Source: an uncultured Sulfurovum sp.
Lineage (GTDB): Bacteria; Campylobacterota; Campylobacteria; Campylobacterales; Sulfurovaceae
Assembly: GCA_902727915.1 (NCBI GenBank)
Contig: CACVAU010000044.1
Location: 1 to 64,000 of the forward strand
Length of the DNA stretch: 64,000 bases
Reading direction: 5' to 3'
Below the pieces are notes generated by a model. The model was not told the DNA's origin, searched no databases, and saw only the letters and a program-made list of their open reading frames with translations. Both the position numbers and the translations under genes were made by a program. Below, in pieces: positions 43,237-53,119 of the stretch (position 1 is the first letter of the stretch; each line of letters starts with the position of its first letter).

Positions 43237-45030
43237 TTACTCCATTGTGGCAAGAAGCTGTCCATCGACCACAGCATCATTCGTATTGACTTCAATAGAT
43301 TTAATGACACCTGATTTTTCAGCAACAATATCAATTTCCATTTTCATTGCTTCAAGAATCATAATCTGCTCACCCTCATTTACAGAGTCACCTGGATTTT
43401 TTAAAATTTTCCATACATTACCAGGAGTTTGAGAATGAACTTCTAACGTACCTTTTCCACTTGCTGCCACTGGAGCTGCACTTGGAGTAGCTACTACTGG
43501 AGTTGCACTTGGTGTTACTTGAATCTCACCATCACCTTCTGCTACTTGTACGCTATACTGTTTACCATCTACTACTACTGTATAATTACCACTCATTTCT
43601 TCTTCTCCACAATTTTGATTATTTTTACCTTTTCTGATCATTAAAGGACTTTCACCTTTTAAGAACGCAATACCTTTTTGATCACATGCTGCTGCAATAA
43701 AGATATTTTCTTCACTTGTTTCCAACCCTTCATCTTCTAAAACTTTAGTCCAGTGTGCAATAGATTTTTCTTCTTTTGCATCTGCAATATCTAAAGGGTT
43801 TTCTTTGGTTGGTTCAAGTTTTAACTTTTCTGCTGCCAGTGCAACAATTTTTTCATCTGGATCAACTGGTGTTTTACCAAAGTAACCAAGAACCATTTTC
43901 CCATAACCAGGAGCAATTTGCTTCCATTTACCAAACATAACATTAGCATAAGCTTGTTGCCAATAGAACTGAGAAACTGGTGTTACAGAAGTACCATAAC
44001 CACCTTTTTCAACAACTTCTTTCATTTCAGCAATAACTTCATCAAATTTATCTAAATTTCCAGCATCTCTCATCATCTGAGTATTTGCTGTCAATGCACC
44101 ACCTGGCATTGGAGAAAATGGAATAAGAGGTGAAACCTGAGTTGCTTCTGGTGGAATCATATATTCAGCCAGACACTCTTTTAAACGCTCTTCATACTTA
44201 AGAACTTTATCAAGTTTTAAATCACCAAGATTATAATTTGTCCCCTTGGTTGCATGTAACATTGTTAAAATATCTGGTTGTGAAGTACCACCAGATACTG
44301 GAGATGCTGCCATATCAATACCATTGGCACCAGCTTCAAGTGCAGCCAAATAAGAAGCCACTGATACACCAGCAGTTTCATGTGTATGTAGTCTTAAATG
44401 AACTTCTTCACCTAACATTTTTCTAGCCATCGCAATGGTTTCAAAAACTTTATTAGGATTCGCTGTTCCAGAAGCATCTTTGAAACATAAAGAGTCAAAT
44501 TCAATCCCAGCATCCAACATATTACGTAATGTTTTTTCATAAAAAGCCACATCATGTGCACCTTTACATCCTGGAGGTAAGTCCATCATTGTAATAACAG
44601 CCTCATGATTAAGACCATGCTTTTTAATACATGATGCAGAATATGCTAAGTTATTAACATCATTTAACGCATCAAAGTTTCTAATGGTTGTTGTTCCATG
44701 CTTTTTAAATAATTTAGCATGTAAATCAATCATTTCACGACTACCTGTGTCAAGCATTACCGTATTAATACCACGAGCCAATGTCTGAAGATTTGCTTCA
44801 GGACCTACAATTTCTCTAAATCGATCCATCATTTCAAATGCATCTTCTTGTAAGTAGAAATATAAACTTTGAAATCTAGCCCCTCCACCAAATTCAAAGT
44901 GATTAATACCTGCATTTTTAGCAGCTTCTACTGCTGGAAAAAAGTCATCCATAAGAACACGACCACCAAAGACAGATTGAAATCCATCTCTAAAGGTTGT
45001 GTCCATCACATCAATATATTTTTTTGCCAT
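43237..45030 (-). CDS. oadA: Oxaloacetate decarboxylase alpha subunit / PycB-type biotin carboxyltransferase
   Basis: 597 aa. A carboxyltransferase TIM barrel (1-300, starting DTTFRDGFQS, with the metal-binding HTHET), a conserved carboxylase domain (about 300-460), an Ala/Pro/Thr/Val linker (about 505-525) and a biotinyl domain with ILEAMKMEID, where Lys is biotinylated. The same protein could serve as pyruvate carboxylase subunit B, but adjacent oadB and oadG genes favour the Na+ pump. MKKY-type start with AAGG upstream; oadG precedes it by 15 bases. Confidence 0.9.
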   Translation of the reverse strand: MAKKYIDVMDTTFRDGFQSVFGGRVLMDDFFPAVEAAKNAGINHFEFGGGARFQSLYFYLQEDAFEMMDRFREIVGPEANLQTLARGINTVMLDTGSREMIDLHAKLFKKHGTTTIRNFDALNDVNNLAYSASCIKKHGLNHEAVITMMDLPPGCKGAHDVAFYEKTLRNMLDAGIEFDSLCFKDASGTANPNKVFETIAMARKMLGEEVHLRLHTHETAGVSVASYLAALEAGANGIDMAASPVSGGTSQPDILTMLHATKGTNYNLGDLKLDKVLKYEERLKECLAEYMIPPEATQVSPLIPFSPMPGGALTANTQMMRDAGNLDKFDEVIAEMKEVVEKGGYGTSVTPVSQFYWQQAYANVMFGKWKQIAPGYGKMVLGYFGKTPVDPDEKIVALAAEKLKLEPTKENPLDIADAKEEKSIAHWTKVLEDEGLETSEENIFIAAACDQKGIAFLKGESPLMIRKGKNNQNCGEEEMSGNYTVVVDGKQYSVQVAEGDGEIQVTPSATPVVATPSAAPVAASGKGTLEVHSQTPGNVWKILKNPGDSVNEGEQIMILEAMKMEIDIVAEKSGVIKSIEVNTNDAVVDGQLLATME

Positions 45031-45045
45031 TTTTTACCTTCATTT

Positions 45046-45294
45046 TTATGATTTATTGTTACGGAATTCTGTAACAGCAGCGATTATAGCAGCAACTTTA
45101 CGTTGCTCTTCTTCTGCTGTATTACCTGCCTTAGTCGCAGGTATTTTTGAAGTATTTTCGGGGAAATACTTTCCAATAATTTTAGCTTGTAGTTCAACTA
45201 CTTTAACAAGAATAAAAAGGAATAAAAATACAATCCCCATTCCTAGTAGCATAAATTTAAAAGCTTCAATAACATAATTAACTTCATCAGCCAT
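45046..45294 (-). CDS. oadG: Oxaloacetate decarboxylase gamma subunit
   Basis: 82 aa. One transmembrane helix (about 10-33, FMLLGMGIVFLFLFILVKVVEL) and a short cytosolic tail, which in this family holds the complex together and binds zinc at its C-terminus. Here the tail ends AAVTEFRNNKS without the usual His/Asp-rich end. First gene of the oadG-oadA-oadB operon. Short length and context support the call; sequence of OadG is always poorly conserved. Confidence 0.85.
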   Translation of the reverse strand: MADEVNYVIEAFKFMLLGMGIVFLFLFILVKVVELQAKIIGKYFPENTSKIPATKAGNTAEEEQRKVAAIIAAVTEFRNNKS

Positions 45295-45364
45295 GAAAAA
45301 CCCTCTATATAGTAATTTTTATAGGAATATTCTAGGCTAAATTTACTTGAAAATGGTTAATTTA

Positions 45365-46750
45365 CTATCTCTTTTTTTTACGGTTATTCTTACGTGCTAC
45401 TTTTTGTTCATCATGATACTCATCAATCAGACCATTCACTGTATTTTGGTCAAAACCAATCTGATTTATCGAAGTTTCTTTCTCTTTTAATAACAATGTA
45501 ACCACACGCTCAACAAACTCATGATAATCCATGTCTTCCATACTATCTATAAAATCTGCAGCAGTATCTGTAATCTCAACTTCTTCTACCATACGTTGTA
45601 AGGCAGAAAACCCTACTTCAACTTCCTCACTATCACTGGCTAATGTTATGGTTGCTAATTTCATATCAGCCCCTACTTCTTTTTGAATTCTTTGAAGTTC
45701 TCTAAATTCTTCAGTTGAAACTAAAGTAATGGCTTTTCCAGATTTTCCTGCACGACCAGTTCGACCTATACGATGTACATAAGATTGAGGATCAAAAGGA
45801 ATATGATAATTAAAAACATGGGTAACATCTTTTACATCTAAGCCCCGTGAAGCAACATCTGTAGCTACCATCACTTTTGATTCACCACGACGATAACCTT
45901 TAACAATACGTTCTCTATCACTTTGCTCTAAATCACCATGTAATCCCTCTGCTAAAAAGCCCATTGCTTGTAAATGTTCAGTCAATCTATCAACTTCGCG
46001 TTTCATTCTACAAAACACTATACATTTATTAGTTTCTTCTGTTTCAAGTAACCTGACAATGGCTTCATCACGTTGTGACTCTTCAATCACATAATAAGTT
46101 TGTTCAATAATATTATTGGTTGTGCTATCATCTTCAGAAACCACCGAAATAAACTGAGGATTACTCAATATCTCACCAGATAACTCTTTAATAGGCTCAG
46201 GCATGGTTGCAGAAAAAAGTAATGTTTGTCTATTTTGAGGGATATATTCAAATATCTCTTTAATCTCTTCAAGAAATCCCATATCAAGCATTTCATCTGC
46301 TTCATCTAATACAATAATTTCTGGATTAAAAGAATCAATTTTACCTTTTTTATAAAGGTCTTTTAGTCTTCCAGGCGTTGCGACAACTACTTGCACCCCT
46401 TTATTAATCAATGCAATTTGTCGTCCATAGCCAACACCACCATACACTGTTATGGTTCTAATACCACAAAAACGTCCCAGATGATAAAGTTCATCTGAAA
46501 CTTGTGTTGCTAATTCTCGCGTGGGTGTAATAACCAATGCACGTTCTATCTCTTTATTGGCAATCTTATTCATTAACGGTAAACCAAAAGCTGCCGTTTT
46601 TCCTGTTCCTGTGTGGGCTTGTCCCACCAAATCTTCACCCTTTTCAATAATGGGAATAACCATCTCTTGAATAGGACTTGGTTCTTTAAAACCAGCTATT
46701 TTTACCCCTTTTAAGAGGTCCTTGTGGAACTTAAATTCGTGAAATGTCAA
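45365..46750 (-). CDS. DEAD-box ATP-dependent RNA helicase
   Basis: 461 aa from TTG with AAGGT upstream. All core motifs are present in order: Q motif GFKEPSPIQ, AHTGTGKT, PTRELA, TPGR, DEAD (VLDEADEMLDMG), SAT, and in lobe two ATDVASRGLDV and HRIGRTGRAG. A roughly 90-residue tail ends in the basic stretch RKNNRKKKR for RNA binding. It remodels RNA in ribosome assembly or mRNA decay at low temperature; CsdA/RhlE-type cannot be told apart here. Confidence 0.93.
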   Translation of the reverse strand: MTFHEFKFHKDLLKGVKIAGFKEPSPIQEMVIPIIEKGEDLVGQAHTGTGKTAAFGLPLMNKIANKEIERALVITPTRELATQVSDELYHLGRFCGIRTITVYGGVGYGRQIALINKGVQVVVATPGRLKDLYKKGKIDSFNPEIIVLDEADEMLDMGFLEEIKEIFEYIPQNRQTLLFSATMPEPIKELSGEILSNPQFISVVSEDDSTTNNIIEQTYYVIEESQRDEAIVRLLETEETNKCIVFCRMKREVDRLTEHLQAMGFLAEGLHGDLEQSDRERIVKGYRRGESKVMVATDVASRGLDVKDVTHVFNYHIPFDPQSYVHRIGRTGRAGKSGKAITLVSTEEFRELQRIQKEVGADMKLATITLASDSEEVEVGFSALQRMVEEVEITDTAADFIDSMEDMDYHEFVERVVTLLLKEKETSINQIGFDQNTVNGLIDEYHDEQKVARKNNRKKKR

Positions 46751-46810
46751 ATTTTTTTACCTTGCAAAATTATATGCGACCAGTCGCACAAGTTGTTTAC
46801 GAAGAACAAC

Positions 46811-47578
46811 TTATAATACCATCAATAAAATAATTCCAAAAATTATTCTATAAATACCAAATGCAACAAAAGTAAATCGTTGCAAAAAAACAATAAAAAG
46901 CTTTATGGTTATATATGCCACAACAAAGGCAACCACAAAACCAATCACAAACGCTGTCATGTCTGCACCAGCAAAATCTTCATAATGCTTCAACAAGTCA
47001 TATCCAGATACAGCTGTCATTACAGGAATCGCTAATAAAAAAGAAAATTCTGTCGATGCCTTACGGTTTACACCAGCCAACATACCTGCAATAATAGTTG
47101 AACCTGCCCTAGATGTCCCAGGGATTAAAGAAAGAACTTGGGCAAATCCAATTGTCATAGATTGAAACCAAGTAATCTCTTCAACTTCTTTTGATTCTTT
47201 TTCTTCATCCACATGAAAATACTCTACAATAATAAAAATAATTCCACCTATAATAAACATCCATGCCATCATTAGATGTTGTTCAAAGAGCATTTTAATC
47301 CAATCTTTTAAAATAAAACCTATAATAGCCAGTGGTAAAAAAGCTGCTAAGATTTTTCTCCACAATTCAACTTCTTTTAAATCGATTTTTTCTTTATATA
47401 ATAAGATAACAGCTAATATTGCTGCAAATTGAATAATAACGGCATAAGCTTTAATAACAGCCGTCTCTTCAATACCCAAAAAATGTCCAGCCATCAGCAT
47501 ATGACCTGTAGATGAAATAGGTAAAAATTCTGTAAAACCCTCTATAATTCCTATAATAATTGCTTGTACAATATCCAT
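46811..47578 (-). CDS. uppP: Undecaprenyl-diphosphatase UppP (BacA)
   Basis: 255 aa with about seven or eight membrane helices. Catalytic signatures: EGFTEFLPISSTGHM (14-28) and SLIPGTSRAGSTI (about 155-167). It recycles undecaprenyl pyrophosphate to the monophosphate carrier lipid needed for peptidoglycan and LPS, and gives bacitracin tolerance. Transcribed leftward between serB and the DEAD-box helicase. Confidence 0.95.
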   Translation of the reverse strand: MDIVQAIIIGIIEGFTEFLPISSTGHMLMAGHFLGIEETAVIKAYAVIIQFAAILAVILLYKEKIDLKEVELWRKILAAFLPLAIIGFILKDWIKMLFEQHLMMAWMFIIGGIIFIIVEYFHVDEEKESKEVEEITWFQSMTIGFAQVLSLIPGTSRAGSTIIAGMLAGVNRKASTEFSFLLAIPVMTAVSGYDLLKHYEDFAGADMTAFVIGFVVAFVVAYITIKLFIVFLQRFTFVAFGIYRIIFGIILLMVL

Positions 47579-47673
47579 GCTTTAAAATCCTATATTAATT
47601 TATTTTAATTTATACGTATAATCTATAAACTTTTCTTATATTTTGTTAAATACTATCAAAAAGAGACATTTTT

Positions 47674-48294
47674 TTAAACTATTTTTAAAATTTCTCTTAA
47701 ATCTTTTACATTAACACAATGACTTGCTGCCTCTTGAAGAACAGGCTTTCCACAAAATGCTATTCTTGTATCTGCATGAGTAAACATACTTAAATCGTTT
47801 GCACCATCACCTACAACCAAAGTATCCTGTCTATCTATTCCAAGTAAATTTTGTAATCTAACAATCATGTCACCCTTAGCATCTGAATACATCATTTCTC
47901 CACCAACAGTACCTGTTAAAACACCATCTTCAGCATGTAAAAAGTTAGCAAAATCAGCATCTATTCCTAAAGCTTTACAAGCTGGTTCTGTTGCAGATCT
48001 AAATCCACCCGAAAAACAAATAATTTTATAACCACGTTCTTTTAATCCTATTACAACCTCTTGCGCACCATTCATCATAGGTAGGTTTCTACAAATCTCT
48101 TCTACTTTTTCATAAGGTAAGCCCTTAAGTAGCGCTACACGTTCTACTAATGATGCATAAAAATCCAATTCTCCAGCCATAGCACGTTCCGTAATGGCTA
48201 CAACCTCATCTTTAAATCCAAGCTCCTCAGCAAAAAAGTCAATGGTCTCACCATCCATCAACGTTGAATCAAAATCAAATACTGCTAATTTCAT
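47674..48294 (-). CDS. serB: Phosphoserine phosphatase
   Basis: 206 aa HAD hydrolase. Motif I DFDSTLMDGE (6-15) with nucleophile Asp, GLPYEKVEEICR in the cap, motif II ICFSGGFRS, and motif IV VGDGANDLSMF. It removes phosphate from phosphoserine in the last step of serine synthesis. It lacks the N-terminal ACT domain of longer SerB forms. Divergent from the hydrolase gene at 48420 with 125 bases between. Confidence 0.92.
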   Translation of the reverse strand: MKLAVFDFDSTLMDGETIDFFAEELGFKDEVVAITERAMAGELDFYASLVERVALLKGLPYEKVEEICRNLPMMNGAQEVVIGLKERGYKIICFSGGFRSATEPACKALGIDADFANFLHAEDGVLTGTVGGEMMYSDAKGDMIVRLQNLLGIDRQDTLVVGDGANDLSMFTHADTRIAFCGKPVLQEAASHCVNVKDLREILKIV

Positions 48295-48419
48295 CTATAA
48301 ACTACCTCTATATCATTTTTTGTGTAATTATAGCTAATTATTAAATGAAAGCTTTATAATCTAAATGATTATTAATGAAAAAACTGTACACTACTTGCAT
48401 CTATCTACGAAGGTCTTAC

Positions 48420-49403
48420 ATGTTTAGACATATTATGCTTTTATTACTCATTCTCTCTCCTCTCTGTGCCACAGAATACTTTGGGATAAACTTAGAAAAA
48501 TATAAATACCCTTATGAGGTTAAAGAATTTAATCTAACTGTACAAAAAGAATCACTAACCATGACTTATATGGATTTACATCCTAAACAACCAAATGGGA
48601 AAAGTGTTCTTTTACTTCATGGAAAAAACTTTACGGGTGCGTATTGGGAAACGACAGCTAAACGATTAACAGAGGAAGGATACAGAGTCATTATGCCAGA
48701 TCAAGTTGGTTTTGGTAAATCTTCCAAGCCTGAACATCTTCAATATAGTTTTCAAATGTTTGCACATAACACAGCTCAACTAATGGATCATCTTAAAATT
48801 TCTAAAAGTCATCTTATAGGACATTCTATGGGAGGGATGTTAGCTACACGTTATGCCCTTATGTTTTCAGAGCGTGTCGAAAAACTAATACTTGAGAATC
48901 CTATTGGGCTAGAAGATTGGCAACGTTTTGTTTCAAACCCTTCATTCGATTTTTGGTATAAAAGAGAACTTTCAAAAACAGCCAAAAAAATACATAATTA
49001 TCAATTAAAAAGCTACTATGATGGAAAATGGAAAGAGAAATACCAACCATGGGTAGACATACTAGCTAGTTTCACACTTGGCAAAGACTATCCAAAATAT
49101 GCATGGAACCAAGCACTTATCAGTCAAATGATTTTTACTCAACCTGTTTGCTATCAATTTGACCAATTAAGTATGCCTGTTCTACTTATTATCGGACAAC
49201 GTGATAAAACAGCATTAGGCAAAGGGTTAGCAAGTCCAGAAATACGTAAAAATATGGGAGACTATCCAAAACTTGGTGTGAAAACACAAAACAGTATCCC
49301 TAATGCTAAATTATTAGAACTTGAAGGTATTGGTCATATGCCACACATTGAAGATTTTGACACTTTTATAAAAAATGTCCTAAAGTTTTTATCTAAAGAT
49401 TAA
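48420..49403 (+). CDS. Exported alpha/beta hydrolase
   Basis: 327 aa from ATG 48420, which follows GAAGG; an in-frame ATG 45 bases upstream has no ribosome site and would precede the signal peptide (about 1-17, ending LCA). The alpha/beta-hydrolase fold is shown by LLHGKNFTGAYW (oxyanion region), the nucleophile elbow GHSMGGM (about 139-145), a likely Asp in LIIGQRDKTA and a catalytic His in GIGHMPHIE. Substrate unknown; an ester or lactone in the periplasm is likely. Confidence 0.85.
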   Translation: MFRHIMLLLLILSPLCATEYFGINLEKYKYPYEVKEFNLTVQKESLTMTYMDLHPKQPNGKSVLLLHGKNFTGAYWETTAKRLTEEGYRVIMPDQVGFGKSSKPEHLQYSFQMFAHNTAQLMDHLKISKSHLIGHSMGGMLATRYALMFSERVEKLILENPIGLEDWQRFVSNPSFDFWYKRELSKTAKKIHNYQLKSYYDGKWKEKYQPWVDILASFTLGKDYPKYAWNQALISQMIFTQPVCYQFDQLSMPVLLIIGQRDKTALGKGLASPEIRKNMGDYPKLGVKTQNSIPNAKLLELEGIGHMPHIEDFDTFIKNVLKFLSKD

Positions 49404-49482
49404 TTCTCTTTATTGGTAAATGACTTTTTTGGTTAACTTTAGTTAAAATTAGCGTCAATTACTTGTTAGGATTATAAAATAT

Positions 49483-50409
49483 ATGTTTGAAAATTTTTGC
49501 AAAAAACTCTGTAGTAATGAAACATTTATCAGTGTTGAAATCACGCCTCCTCATGGTGCATCCATTAAACCCACTATTGAAAAAATACGAGAACTCAAAC
49601 TTCATGAAAAAGTAGCTGGATTTTCAGTAACAGACAATCCCTTAGCAAAACTAAAAATGTCTGGTGTACTCTCTGCCATACAAGTGCAACAAGCATTTAA
49701 CAAACCTGTTATTGCAACCATGAGTATGCGAGATAAAAATAAACTCTCCTTGCAATCCACTTTATTGGGGGCTAATGATTTTGATTTACGATGCATCTTA
49801 GCACTTACAGGTGACCCAGCTAAGTATTCTGATCAACCTGAAGTTAAAGGTGTGCTAGAACGTGATTCTACCTTGCTTTTAAGTATTATTTACCGACTAA
49901 ACAAAGGTTTATCTTATTCAAATAAAGAATTAAATCCTAAACCTAACCCTATTTATCCATTTGCTGTTTCTAATGCCCATGCTAAAGACATGCGTCGTAT
50001 TAAAAAAAGTATGCTTAAAAAACTAAACTATGGTGCTAGAGGCATCATTACCCAACCTGTTTATAACTTAGAAAATGCAAAAGAACTACTTGAAATTTTT
50101 GAAGAGTGTAAAAAAGAAAGTGTCCGTGACACAGCGAAAAGTGCTGAATTAATTTTAGGACAATTTCCTGTTGTACGGGCAAAAACAGCTAATTTTATCT
50201 CTGACAAGGTTCCTGGTATTACCGTACCAAAAGTTATCATAGAAGAGATGGACTTAGCAGCAATGGACGGAGCAGAAAAAGAACAAGAAGTAGGATACAC
50301 TATCTCTAAAGAAATTTTTGATGGTATTTTAAAATTGCATCCTAAAATGCACCTTATGACACATAATCGTTTTGATTTGTGTTCTAAACTTATTGGGGAC
50401 ATTAATTAA
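49483..50409 (+). CDS. metF: Methylenetetrahydrofolate reductase
   Basis: 308 aa flavoprotein TIM barrel. It reduces 5,10-methylene-THF to 5-methyl-THF, the methyl donor used by MetH (7063-10572). SVEITPPHG at the start holds the catalytic Glu; VTDNPLAK, ILALTGDPAKY and GARGIITQPVYNLENA are further conserved blocks. The chain is slightly variant compared with E. coli MetF but has the same order of motifs. Own ribosome site TTAGGATT. Confidence 0.9.
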   Translation: MFENFCKKLCSNETFISVEITPPHGASIKPTIEKIRELKLHEKVAGFSVTDNPLAKLKMSGVLSAIQVQQAFNKPVIATMSMRDKNKLSLQSTLLGANDFDLRCILALTGDPAKYSDQPEVKGVLERDSTLLLSIIYRLNKGLSYSNKELNPKPNPIYPFAVSNAHAKDMRRIKKSMLKKLNYGARGIITQPVYNLENAKELLEIFEECKKESVRDTAKSAELILGQFPVVRAKTANFISDKVPGITVPKVIIEEMDLAAMDGAEKEQEVGYTISKEIFDGILKLHPKMHLMTHNRFDLCSKLIGDIN

Positions 50410-50481
50410 AAAACCTTATAAATACTCAATCAAATACGCTACAATGTCTTTATAAAATAATTTATAGTAAAAAGGGCAATA

Positions 50482-50907
50482 ATGACTGAAGAGCAATACA
50501 GTGAACAAGTAAATCAAGCTAATAATTATGGATATCAAAGCTCACAAAAAATGGATTACTCAAACAATTTTTCCGAACCTTCACTTTATAATGAAAGCCC
50601 TTCAGCAGAGTCACCTCTTGCCTATTTAGAAATGGGAACAGGTTTTATTATTGGTTTAGCTGTTGGTTTTTTTATTAAAAAAAGTTTTAAAGCTGTTCTT
50701 TTTATTTTGGGTTTTGCGCTTGTGGTTACCTTCTACATGGAATCACAAGGTATTTTCACAATTAACCAAGAAATCCTTGAACAAAACATTGCTAAAGGAT
50801 CAGAGTATATGGAATATCTTATCTCAGCACTCAAAGAACGTGTAACAAGTTTTCAATCAGGTCTAGGTGCTGGTGCTGGTTTTCTGGTAGGTCTTAAAAT
50901 TGGCTAA
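50482..50907 (+). CDS. FUN14-like small membrane protein
   Basis: 141 aa. A polar, Asn/Ser/Gln-rich start (1-45) is followed by two or three hydrophobic segments: GTGFIIGLAVGFFIKKSFK (about 53-72), VLFILGFALVVTFYM, and the Gly-rich C-terminal GLGAGAGFLVGLKIG, typical of the FUN14 family. Bacterial members are uncharacterised. The last 8 bases overlap the start of lpxB, so translation of the two is linked. Confidence 0.75.
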   Translation: MTEEQYSEQVNQANNYGYQSSQKMDYSNNFSEPSLYNESPSAESPLAYLEMGTGFIIGLAVGFFIKKSFKAVLFILGFALVVTFYMESQGIFTINQEILEQNIAKGSEYMEYLISALKERVTSFQSGLGAGAGFLVGLKIG

Positions 50908-51943
50908 AATAAAAATTTTAGTTTCAGCACTTGAACCCTCATCCAATCTACATCTAAAAGAAGTTCTAAAACATACAGATAACCTAGAACTTCTTGGAAT
51001 TTTTGACAAGTCCTTAGGAACACCACTCTATGACATTTCTGAAATGGCAATTATGGGGGTAGTCGATGCCATTAAAAAATTAAGATGGTTTTTTAAAGTA
51101 GCAAATGAAATGGTAGAACTGGCAAAAGGTGCTGATAAGATTTTACTTATGGACGCATCAGGATTTAACTTACCTTTGGCTAAAAAATTAAAAAAAGCTT
51201 ACCCACATAAAGAAATCATCTATTATATTCTTCCTCAAATTTGGGCAAGTCGTCCCAAACGTGCCATAAAATTAGAAAAATACTGTGACAAACTTTTAGG
51301 TATTTTACCTTTTGAAGTAAACTATTATAAATCAAAAGCCCAATATGTTGGTCACCCTCTTTTAGATGAAATTAAAATAAATACGTCTACTAACAACAAA
51401 GAATACATTGCTTTTATGCCAGGTAGTAGAAAAAGTGAAATTTCAAAACTTTTACCTATTTTTAAAGAAGTACGTCAAAACCTAGCCCATAAAAAAGCTA
51501 TTTTAATCGTCCCAAAAACATTTTCAGATGAAAAAATAGAAGTACTTTATGGTGACACTTCAACATTTATACTGGAAAGAGATACACATTTAGCACTTTC
51601 TAAATCTGAATTTGCATTCATTTGTTCTGGAACAGCTACCTTAGAAGCTGCCCTTATTGGTACACCATTTACCCTTGCCTATATTGCTAAAAAAATGGAC
51701 TTTTTTATTGGTACAAAGCTTTTAGGCATTAAACAAGTTGGATTAGCCAATATTATTTTAACCAACTATAACAACAGTACTTTACATAATGAATTACTTC
51801 AAGAAAATGTTAACATTGAAAATTTATTAAAAGAGTATGCTCAAACAGATAGAACTATTTTTACTCAAAAAGCCAAAGAGTTAACAAAGTATTTAGCCCA
51901 TGGTAGTTCTAAAAATGTAGCCAAGCTACTAGAAAGCTTTTAA
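50900..51943 (+). CDS. lpxB: Lipid-A-disaccharide synthase
   Basis: 347 aa GT-B glycosyltransferase of family 19. It joins UDP-2,3-diacyl-glucosamine to lipid X to form the lipid A disaccharide. TTG start inside the end of the preceding gene. Conserved blocks: SALEPSSNLHLKEV, LMDASGFNLPLAKKLK, YYILPQIWASRPKRA, YVGHPLLDE, FMPGSRKSEI and CSGTATLEAAL. Works with lpxA and fabZ encoded just downstream. Confidence 0.92.
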   Translation: MAKIKILVSALEPSSNLHLKEVLKHTDNLELLGIFDKSLGTPLYDISEMAIMGVVDAIKKLRWFFKVANEMVELAKGADKILLMDASGFNLPLAKKLKKAYPHKEIIYYILPQIWASRPKRAIKLEKYCDKLLGILPFEVNYYKSKAQYVGHPLLDEIKINTSTNNKEYIAFMPGSRKSEISKLLPIFKEVRQNLAHKKAILIVPKTFSDEKIEVLYGDTSTFILERDTHLALSKSEFAFICSGTATLEAALIGTPFTLAYIAKKMDFFIGTKLLGIKQVGLANIILTNYNNSTLHNELLQENVNIENLLKEYAQTDRTIFTQKAKELTKYLAHGSSKNVAKLLESF

Positions 51944-51981
51944 TTTACTTCGCTATACTGCGAAAAATCAAGGAGTCTTTT

Positions 51982-53064
51982 ATCTTAGTACATATCTGCT
52001 GTGCCGTTGACAGCCACTATTTTTTACAAAAGCTACAAACCCAATATCCAGAAGAAAAACTTATAGGCTATTTTTATGACCCAAACATTCACCCATACTC
52101 TGAGTATAAACTTCGTTTACTTGATGTCAAACGTTCTTGTAAGATGTTAGATATTGAATTACTCGAAGGTGATTATGATGTTGATAATTGGTTAAAAGCT
52201 GTTCGTGGCTTTGAAAATGAACCTGAAAAAGGTGAAAGATGCGCCATTTGCTTTGACAGACGTTTTGAAGTTACAGCAGAACAAGCAGCAAAAATGGGTG
52301 AAAAAACTTTTACCTCAACCTTACTAACTTCTCCCAAAAAATCCTTAGAACAACTCAAAATATCAGGCGATGCCTTAGGTAAAAAGTTTAACATAGAATT
52401 CTTAGCTCCTGATTACCGTAAAGCTTCTGGAACACAAGAACAAAATATTTTAGCAAAAGCTGATGCCCTATATCGTCAAGATTATTGTGGTTGTCTTTAT
52501 GCACTTAACATACAACGTAATAGTCAAGAAAGACTGGCTGATGAACTTTTCTCTCCTATTTCACAACAAATTCAACCAGAATCCATTGAAGCACGGATTG
52601 AACTTTATGAGAAACGTTGGCAGTTGGAAGATGAAAATAAAGCTTACAAAATCATAAAAGAGCGTTTTTTAAATTGGCGACAAATGCATGGATTTTTACG
52701 TATTAAAAAACAAACCATTCCTGTGCATTTTCTACCTCTTTCAACACTTAAAAATGAATATACACGAGGTAAAATTGATGTTCAAGTAAAAGATTTACAT
52801 TACATGAACAGAGATGAAGTCAAATTTATTACGTTAAAAACCTATAATAAATACGCAAAAACCACTTATCTAAGTGTCCAAGAACTTATGTTCTCTTCAC
52901 CAACATTTGAAGAAGAACTTAAAATTAGACAGCAACTTATTTCTAATCCCTATGATTTATCTTCTATCTTAGTTGTTGAAGAAATTCCTAAACAAAAATT
53001 AGAAATTATCTATAAAAGTGAGATATATGAAGATGTAAAAGAAGTTCTGTTAGAAATCTCTTAA
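51982..53064 (+). CDS. queH: Epoxyqueuosine reductase QueH (ATC start)
   Basis: 360 aa when read from ATC at 51982. It reduces epoxyqueuosine to queuosine in tRNA wobble position 34, replacing cobalamin-dependent QueG. Cys pairs are all present: HICCAVDSHYF at the N-terminus, ERCAICFDRR and DYCGCLYA. The first ATG in frame (52144) would remove the first 54 residues, including the essential CC pair. AAGGAG lies six bases before ATC; no ATG, GTG or TTG occurs back to the upstream stop. An extra C-terminal domain of about 170 residues is of unknown role. Confidence 0.88.
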   Translation: MLVHICCAVDSHYFLQKLQTQYPEEKLIGYFYDPNIHPYSEYKLRLLDVKRSCKMLDIELLEGDYDVDNWLKAVRGFENEPEKGERCAICFDRRFEVTAEQAAKMGEKTFTSTLLTSPKKSLEQLKISGDALGKKFNIEFLAPDYRKASGTQEQNILAKADALYRQDYCGCLYALNIQRNSQERLADELFSPISQQIQPESIEARIELYEKRWQLEDENKAYKIIKERFLNWRQMHGFLRIKKQTIPVHFLPLSTLKNEYTRGKIDVQVKDLHYMNRDEVKFITLKTYNKYAKTTYLSVQELMFSSPTFEEELKIRQQLISNPYDLSSILVVEEIPKQKLEIIYKSEIYEDVKEVLLEIS

Positions 53065-53119
53065 TATTTTAGTTCTTTTTAGCTAAAATATTTAAAATTA
53101 TTCTCTAAAGGCTAAATCG

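Noticed and set aside
51982..53064. queH starting at ATG 52144
   Set aside because: It would delete the N-terminal HICC block needed by the family and leave a strong AAGGAG site unused.
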